NCBI GenBank assembly: GCA_012656075.1
Contig: JAAKBF010000154.1
Location: forward strand, 1 to 64,000
Length of the DNA: 64,000 bases
From: Phytophthora hibernalis
Lineage: Eukaryota; Oomycota; Peronosporomycetes; Peronosporales; Peronosporaceae
Reading direction: 5' to 3'
A model generated the notes under the pieces. The model was not told where the DNA came from. It worked only from the letters and a program-made list of their open reading frames with translations, and ran no database searches. The stretch's first letter is position 1. Each line of letters opens with the position of its first letter. This document shows, piece after piece, positions 57,212-64,000 of the stretch. Both the position numbers and the translations under genes were made by a program.

Positions 57212-57891
57212 GGAGACGCCTGGAAGCGGTCACTACTGGCCTCTGCTCTCCCTCCGCTTCTTGTGATTGTGACAAGGAGTTTCGGCCAATGAAACACGGC
57301 GCCGCTTGAAACTGCGGAACTGACTCGCGCAACTGTAACGGTAGCAACTTGACTTAAGGTTAATTAGCGGAGACTTTGGACGTCAATACATTTATCGCCC
57401 AGAGTGCGTGGCGAGGTGGGCAACCGTTTGTAGGCTTAATTACAATTGCTTTTTCCTGGTATTACGTGACTGGAATCGTTGGATTGCCTTGCTGGTTGAA
57501 TCATTTACCCACGTCGAGTCTGTCGTGTCGTGCGAGCGGCTGGACTGGACGCTGCTACATGTAGAATCGACAGCCAAGTCTCTCGTGGAGACGATCGCGT
57601 CAGGTGGACTGAACGAACGGGTAGCAAATGTAGCCATCTTCTTCAAACGTCACGTCCGATGGCCTGTCATGTTGCAGACCGCCCAACCCTCTCGCTTATC
57701 ACTTCAATTTCGCTCTTGTTTCTTGTTGTTTCGATCTTACACTAACGCGAACGGCTTCTATCCTAACGAAGCGCGCGCAGCCGGGATCTCTCTCCTTCGA
57801 GTCGCCTAGGCTGCCGCCGCCACCTTCTTTTGTATCACTCTCCTCAGTATGACATCTGTTGCTATGAGGGTTCAGCCTCGGTCGGACGCGC
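57212..57891. other. Intergenic region, unsupported frames
   Basis: A reversed CCAAT box (ggccaatgaa) lies at 57283, 70 bases upstream of the FYVE gene start. Plus-strand frames (57376-57809) have no domain or splice context; I do not call a gene. Confidence 0.45.
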
Positions 57892-58483
57892 TTAGACCGT
57901 AGACGGCTTGCACTTCTGCTTGTGGGCGGCCTTCCAGTCCTGCTTCTGGCAGTCGGCGCCGCAGTATCGCACCGTCTTGCAGCGCGAGCACACAAGGGTG
58001 GACGGTCCCTTGCACACGCGGCAGCGCAGCGCAGCATCGCGCTTCTCAATGAGCTCCTTGTCGAAGCTACAAAACCAATCAAACAGCGTCAGTATCGAGC
58101 TGCCACTAATTGCCAAGGGTGCAATTGCAGACTCACCTGAGCTTCTTCATGTCCCGCCAGGTCTCCATGGGCTCGGCGCTCGACTGCGTGTGGTACATGT
58201 CCTTGAAGCCCTTGAGCGTCAGCCCCTTGTTCTCGTCGCACTGGAAGTACGTCTGGATCTCCTTGATCTCCTCGTCCGAGAAGGGTTTGCCGTCGTTGCA
58301 GATCTTGCTGAACTCGCGCAGCTTGTCGAGCGTCAGACTCTTGTCCGTGGGCTTCTCGAGGAACGAGATGAAGAGTCGAGTGAGCACGGCCTCGAAGTCG
58401 CGCGTGAGGTTGCCGTCCTTGCCGATGAGCAGCGTGCGCACCTCATTCTCCGAGATGCCGTCTTCGATCTTCTTGGGGGCCAT
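57892..58483 (-). CDS. Small protein with EF-hand-like domain and MYND zinc finger
   Basis: Exon 1 is 58483-58137, the intron 58136-58067 and exon 2 58066-57892, giving 173 residues. The first 115 residues are helical and resemble an EF-hand pair (LTRLFISFLEKPTDKSLTL, FSDEEIKEIQTYFQCDENKGLTLKGF), although the second loop is short of ligands and calcium binding is doubtful. The C-terminal MYND finger is complete: CRVCKGPSTLVCSRCKTVRYC, then CQKQDWKAAHKQKC. MYND fingers bind proline-rich partners. The start at MAPKK is preferred over an upstream ATG at 58501. Function is unknown; a signalling adaptor is plausible. Confidence 0.85.
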
Positions 58484-58501
58484 GGTACTCAGTTGATACA
58501 A

Positions 58502-59688
58502 GTGTCTCTTGGTCGTTCGTTGTCTCTGGGGGCGGCGACCAAACTCGAAATGCTGGATGTGTCGAGCGGACGGGTGCCGCGTAACTGCCGGACTGCTATA
58601 ACTTATATTACTTTTGTATTCGGTCCGCCAATCAGTGTGTTTCCAGGTGTAAACTGCCGAGATAAGGTCGGACTGGACTGTGAGACTCGATATCTGACGC
58701 TAGCTGCACGCTGATTGGTGGAACCTCAGCGGCTAGCCGGACGCAAAAAGGGGCTCCGCATGCCCTGCCGTAAGATGCCGCGTGGCCGCACAATGTCGTC
58801 ACCACGAGACTTGATGTTGGCTCGCGTTGGATGTTGCGATGCCAGCATCTCTTCGGTCGTGCCTGGCAAGAGCGTGGCGTCGTCAAACTGACAAAACTTT
58901 GTGCTCGTGAACGGAAGCGGTCGGGTGAAGATGAAGATGCAAGTGTTGATCCACGTCGTAAGATGCTGGGATTGTCTGTCCGCTTGTCAATAAAGACTTG
59001 CAACTTGCAACGTGCAACGTACCGGTACTGCGATGAGTTCGACCGCGACGCGCACAACAGTACTGGTATCGTATAGCTATTGATGATATGAGCAGCACGA
59101 CCAACTACGAAGAACGTGGTCCTGCTACGCCGAGGAAGACGAACTCGCTGGCGCTGACGCCGTAATGTCCATGCGTTGGCAGTGATTGCTGCCGCTAGAA
59201 TCGCAGAGAGCTCAGCCGGTAGTACTGCGTAGTATGATGGAACATTTGCCAGGGTTGTTGTCAATGCGTTTCCGGGTTAGTCGCATGCTGGGGCAATATT
59301 CCGCTGTCTGGCAACCAAATGAGTGTCGCTGTGGGTCATGCAGCCTCCAGACAAATGCTGAGAATGAACACGCTTTTGCTTTCGTGCCACTTGGACAACA
59401 ATTTCAATCTGTGATCGATTTCGTTGTGGCGGTTGCTAAGCTAATACTCGCCATCTACCATATCCATGGACTGTACCGCTGGCAATGCCAGGGTTCTTCA
59501 AGCGCGATAAGATGAACCAGCTCGGTAGGCATTCATGTAGTATACCGGGTATATTCATCCGTATGCTGCGCCGCGCCCAGCACTACAGGCGCATAGACTA
59601 CGCGCTCTCTGTTCGCACATCCGGTGAATTGGCCAGTTGCACTTTAGCACCAGACTCGAAAACCGTTGGAGGAATTTGAGCACCACGA
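58502..59688. other. Intergenic region of 1.2 kb
   Basis: A 210-codon minus-strand frame (59264-58632) is Ser/Arg-rich and lacks any domain, so I do not call it a gene. 'gtaccggtac' lies at 59020. The PAP promoter is within the last few hundred bases. Confidence 0.4.
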
Positions 59689-61474
59689 ATGAAGCTCAGC
59701 ACTTGCATCGCCGTCTTCACTGCAGTTGCAACGCTGCCGGCCATTTCGGCTTCCTCTCAATTCCATTTGAGTCTCGTGGGGAAGCAGGACGATGGGAAAG
59801 TGCAGTACATGTATATGCTGGACTGGGTCTCAACCTCGACTGTCAATTCCTCACGATTGCTCTTCGGCACGTCTGCAGACGACCTCAGCTCGACAATTGA
59901 TGGCAAAAGTGCAGGACTAGTCACCGAGTCAGCAGGTGAGACCGTGGCCTGTTGGTCGGCATTGTTGGCTAATCTGAAGCCAGGCGCCACAGTCTTCTAC
60001 GCACTCGAAGAGCAGCAAACCACCAGTTCACTGGGCTTTGATGCGTTGTCCAAGTCTTCTGCCAGTGAGACGATGAACTTTACAGTCCCGGACGGAGAGA
60101 TCACGTGGGCAGTTTTCGGTGACGTGGGTGCACCCGTACAGGGTCATGCAGCGGCAGTGTCTCTACCAGCACTAAAGAGTGCTTTGTCGGTCGATGCTTA
60201 TAACGGCGTGTTAAATATTGGAGACTTGTCGTACGAACTCACGGGGTCAAACGGACAAAACTACATGGAGGAGCTCGAGTCGATCACGTCGCAGGTGCCA
60301 ATGATGACGACCGTCGGAAACGTAAGAACAAATAGCTGACTTTTCGTGGTAAGATTGCTAATTGATGTCGTTTTTGTTGCTACAGCACGAGTACCAGTAC
60401 GCATTGTCTCCTGATTTTGCTGTTCAGAACTACTATCGGCGGTTTCGAGGGATCACCATTGGTGCGGGAGCTGCAAGTGGTTCATCGTCGAATGAATTTT
60501 ACAGTTTTTCATCGGGGCTCGTTCATTTCGTGTTCATCAACACGGAAGTGTACGGAGATGAAGCCTATGCGGCGTTGCAGAACGATGGGGTTACGTGGAA
60601 AGTTGATGAAGCAGCCAGGACAGCGGCTGGGACTGCGCAGGCGAAATGGCTCGAGTACGATTTGAGCCGAGTGAAGCGCTCCGTGACGCCTTACGTCGTG
60701 ATTTGCGGTCACCGACCTCCTTTCAAGACGCCGAAAGGCTTGAGCGCGACTGGAAATCGATTTGCCAAGGAAATCGTGCCGTTGATGAGCAGGTACCAAG
60801 TGGACTTGTACCTGGCGGGGCATGAGCACACGTATTTGATGTTCGAGGCGTCGACTTTCAACGGCTACAACATTCCTCCGATTATCATCAGTGGCAGTCC
60901 GGGCAACAACGAGTACATTCGTGAGGAGGCTGAGCTCAACATCCAAGGATTTACATGGAAGACGTTGATCCCCAAGTATGGTTATGGCTATTTGACTGCG
61001 ACGAAAAGTGCGTTAGAGTGGCAATGGGGGTCTGCCGCTTCAGATGCTACTCATGAACCCTCGAGTGCGATGTGGAAGAAAGAAGATGAGATAAGCTTCC
61101 CCAGACAAACTATCTCGGATGGATATACTGCTGCAGGCTCCGCTGTGAGTAAGCCGGTCGACGTGACAGGCGAATGGGAGAATGCAACTTCAGGTACGCT
61201 TGGGTTTGATTGAGCTCGCAAATTTGTCTTGACAGTGTTGTTTGTGCTCTTTGGCGTAGGTAGCGGAGCTGGAGCTGGAGCTGGGAGCGTTAGCAGCGGC
61301 ACTGCCAGTGCCAGTGCTACCGGTAGTGCTAGTGGCGCCGGCACATCCCAGCAGACTGCAGGATCTACTGTCGACTCGAGCTCGTCTGCAACGACTACGT
61401 CGTCTGCTGCTTCGCTTGGTTTGCAGTTTGTCGTGTCTGCATTTGTAGCTGCTGTTGTTGCTGCGGTTGTTTAG
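59689..61474 (+). CDS. Purple acid phosphatase, secreted, GPI-anchor type
   Basis: It hydrolyses phosphate esters with a two-metal centre, probably outside the cell. Exons are 59689-60321, 60386-61193 and 61260-61474, giving 551 residues. A signal peptide occupies residues 1-21 (LSTCIAVFTAVATLPAISA). Metal-ligand motifs in order are FGDVG, GDLSYE, GN-HEY (across the first intron), CGHRPPF and AGHEHTY, matching the family GDxG, GDxxY, GNHE/D, VxxH and GHxH. The last exon encodes a Gly/Ser/Ala-rich linker and a hydrophobic tail (LGLQFVVSAFVAAVVAAVV), the pattern of a GPI signal. Phosphate scavenging on the cell surface is a reasonable inference. Confidence 0.92.
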
Positions 61475-61607
61475 TGAACTACATGTAGTCTGTGAGAGTT
61501 TAACATTTTGATCATTCATTCATTTGGTAAACACACATTGAATCGCGATTTCGATCCTTCGCTCCAAGCACTTCCAAGTAACGTTAGAACGATACTTCTT
61601 GTGTTGT
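61475..61607. other. Short convergent spacer
   Basis: 133 bases separate the stop codons of the phosphatase and the channel gene. No further feature seen. Confidence 0.6.
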
Positions 61608-64000
61608 TCAACCTAACACCCAGCACGGCTGTTTGTCCGATAGCACATACAGCAGATCGTCACCCGTGATGACTTCGAACGGCTGCGGGTTCACGTACAC
61701 ATAGCCAAACGGGACGCTGCGTTCGCTTTCAGGCACTTCAACTCGAGCCTTAGACTCGTCCATGTAGGGATGGCAGCGATAAAGCCCGAGAACCAGAATG
61801 TCATCCGACGACAGCAAATAATGGAGGACATACTCAAACGAGCGACCCACAAAGTCCAGCGGCACCTCGACCGCGAACAGGGAGCTGCCTTGGAGCTCTG
61901 GCTTCGACGTATCACCACGCAAAGCAGCCCACGCGCCACTGGCACGGGATGTGAACATGAATTCTCCGAGGATGTTCTTGATTCGGCCATTGAAAAACTG
62001 GTTGATAAGCAAGCTGTCGCACAACGACGTGCTGTAAGTTAGGCCAGACGTAAATGCCGGCGACAGGAAGAAGTTACGCGAGAATGTCTCCGAGGACGAG
62101 AACATTGTCAGCTCGTTCTCGCCGTCGGAGCCGGGGAACCAGCCATTGGCAAGCAGGTTCTGGGCCATGAAGTGGACACTGGCACGGTTTCCCACCTCCG
62201 TGATAACACACGGGGCTTTCTTCACCCCAATGAAACTCGTGATAAACTTGTGCAGGGCAACAGATTCCTACGTAAACACACAGCAGCCTCGTCAGCATCA
62301 CTGAGCAACAAAAACATTGGTGAAATGCATCAACCGAGAGGCAACGTACCGCATCCTGGATCAGCTCCGAGTCGTTATCTGACTTCGCACTGGAAGTACC
62401 TAAGATCAAAATGCGATACGCTTCCATGACACCTGCACGAGTCAGCATCTTGTGACGGTACGGATCGCCAACCACGAAGTGCACGTCAGGGTAGTGACTG
62501 AAACCATCATAGGCGTCGTCGTCCGGAAGCTTCGCCGTCAAAATCACAACTGGGTGGTACTGCTTTAAGGCACGAACGCGTAAGGGCCTGATAAGATGTT
62601 CCAGGTCGTTGGCAAACGTAGATTCCGTGGTAACACAGACCACGATAGGAGCTACCGCCAATCCAAGATCACGCACGTCATCGACAACAGCATCCTCAAC
62701 AGACTTCGAGGATTTTTAGCGGGGACTTTCTCACTCTTTTCTTCGCCTTCCGTTTCCTTCTCGGGCTCCGGGGTGTCAATTTGCCAGCGTTCAAACCGTG
62801 CTTGGTGCCGTTTAAGAGGAGCTCCTGAGTCACGACCGTCACTTTTACTGCTTTCGCTGCGCACGAGAGATGAAGGGGATGAAACTTGCATCTCTCGCCA
62901 AGCAAGCGGCATCGAGGCATTTGGGGACATTTCTGTCAGCGCACTGGCATCGGCTTGAGTCTGTGCAATCACATAGGCTGTCTCGCCACCAACGCACGTG
63001 TATGTGTCACCCGGGTTCAGGATCACTTTGCCTCTAGGACCATCAGCGACAGCGAATACGATAATTCCATTGCAGTGAGAGTAAGCGAGAGATGCTAACT
63101 CAGAAAAAGTCTTGCAGGCAACGACAGACGCCGGTGGTAGCTCCACCACATAAACCTCATGGCTTGCTCCGAGCAGATATCTGTCAACCCACGAGCCCTC
63201 ACCGTTATCTATCGCCTTAGATCGGTTCGTACGCTTGGCATCACTTCCGAGACCTTCATCGTTGTCATCATCAAAACTCGAGGTCGACGTAAGACTGTAC
63301 ATGAATGTCGAGAAGCCGGGGCAAATGCAGTTTTGTCCAAGCAGGGACAACGCTACCTCTGACAGGCAGAGCACATTCTGAACGCCCATGTCGCGAATGA
63401 GCTGGGAGTGGACGGACCGGTGCACTTGTGCAAAAATGTGCGCTTTGGGGGCTTGACGTTTAGCCGCGAGTACACGCATTAGTGTGCGATGGTCACTGAC
63501 AGATAACTCTTCATCTCCCACGCGGTCCGTTAGCATGAAGATGGCATCGGCAGAGTCACAAGCAGCACGCTTCGCGTCATCAATTTCAAGTAGAGACCCC
63601 TGGATGAACCACACGCGCTTCGCAAAGAACGGGTCCAGGAGCAGCGCCTGGAGCGACGTCGCTGGCGGGTCTTCACTGAGCACAACAACGTGAACGCCAA
63701 CAAAATCATGGTCATTGTGGAAAATCTCGTGGAAAAAGTGGCTGATACGAGTTGCAGTGAGGTCTCCGCAGAGAACGACGTGGCGGTTGTTGGATGACGG
63801 CTTGTAGCTGGCTTGCTCGTACGCTGAAACGGAGTTGCTCAGATCCATCACGTTCGAAATCTGGTATGGGATAACCAGGATGAAAATGCAGACGAGTACG
63901 CCCACGAACACCTTCGAGAGTGCGTTCTCCGATGGAGGCTTATCGATCGTCACAAATGTCATTACAGAGTTGAAGAATGAGTTGAAGAATGTCCACTCGC
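61608..64000 (-). CDS. Slo/BK-like channel, C-terminal part (5' end outside the window)
   Basis: The frame is open at the right edge. An intron lies at 62349-62268, and one missing A at the run 62713-62717 breaks the first exon. From the edge the order is a pore-region remnant and last membrane helix (VFVGVLVCIFILVIPYQI), RCK1 starting HVVLCGDLTATRISHFFHEIF with QGSLLEIDDAKRAACDSADAIFML, a Slo-like block (CLSEVALSLLGQNCICPGFSTF, SWVDRYLLGASHEVYVVEL, KVILNPGDTY), a charged linker, then RCK2 (APIVVCVTTES, ITEVGNRASVHFM, YSTSLCDSLLINQFFNGRI, VLGLYRCH, VNPQPFEVITGDDLLYVLSD). Known Slo channels are calcium- or sodium-gated potassium channels. The usual TVGYGD filter is not seen before the last helix; VTIDKPPS stands in its place. 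Confidence 0.85.

Noticed and set aside
57376..57809. Two overlapping plus-strand frames of 62 and 133 codons
   Set aside because: They conflict with each other and show no domain or splice context.
58632..59264. 210-codon minus-strand frame
   Set aside because: Ser/Arg-rich, no domain, and no promoter or intron context; likely chance in GC-balanced DNA.
1..64000. tRNA, rRNA and CRISPR arrays
   Set aside because: I looked for clover-leaf candidates, conserved rRNA blocks and regularly spaced repeats on both strands and saw none; a covariance-model search would settle it for tRNA and small RNAs.

Overview
The window looks like nuclear DNA of an oomycete, most likely Phytophthora or a close relative. 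The evidence is crinkler (CRN) effector relics with an LFLAK-type motif, short GT-AG introns of about 60-90 bases, oomycete-type initiator sequences close to start codons, a mix of piggyBac, Tc1/mariner, MULE, Helitron-like and Ty3/gypsy remains, and TTTAGGG-type repeat units. Genus and species cannot be fixed from the sequence alone.

The window has two halves. Bases 1 to about 27.2 kb are gene-poor and repeat-rich. They hold a broken CRN N-terminus (about 0.6-1.0 kb), a decayed MULE with a SWIM finger (2.7-6.1 kb), three kinds of MITE, a recent copy of part of a host gene (7.76-8.28 kb), a nearly complete Tc1/mariner element with introns (8.49-10.54 kb), a decayed CRN-like P-loop NTPase (11.2-13.4 kb), helicase and Helitron-like fragments (16.3-20.8 kb), a gypsy reverse transcriptase scrap (21.0-21.8 kb) and a complete-ended piggyBac element (24.21-26.89 kb).

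From 27.5 kb to the end the DNA is gene-dense, with short spacers and overlapping or divergent neighbours. In order: an IQ/coiled-coil protein, two convergent ankyrin genes that overlap at their 3' ends, SEC61G, RAD52, a PH-domain PI4-kinase, a RalGAP/tuberin-type GAP, a CUE-PX-VPS9 Rab5-type GEF, a membrane-anchored TKL kinase, pyrroline-5-carboxylate reductase, a MED17-like Mediator subunit, a FYVE-F-box-SAM-serine protease protein, a small EF-hand-like/MYND protein, a GPI-type purple acid phosphatase, and the C-terminal part of a Slo/BK-like channel that runs off the right edge.

Many of these genes seem broken by one-base frameshifts. In every case examined the break lies at a homopolymer run, and adding or removing one base gives a full-length frame that agrees with the intron phases. 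This points to base-calling errors in the assembly rather than real decay in the gene-dense half. Several genes (PI4-kinase, RalGAP, PX-VPS9, FYVE protein, Sec61 gamma) would act on membranes and vesicle traffic; a shared role is only an inference. The most unusual items are the FYVE-F-box-SAM-protease architecture, the Slo-like channel without a GYG filter, and the palindrome-bearing piggyBac element.
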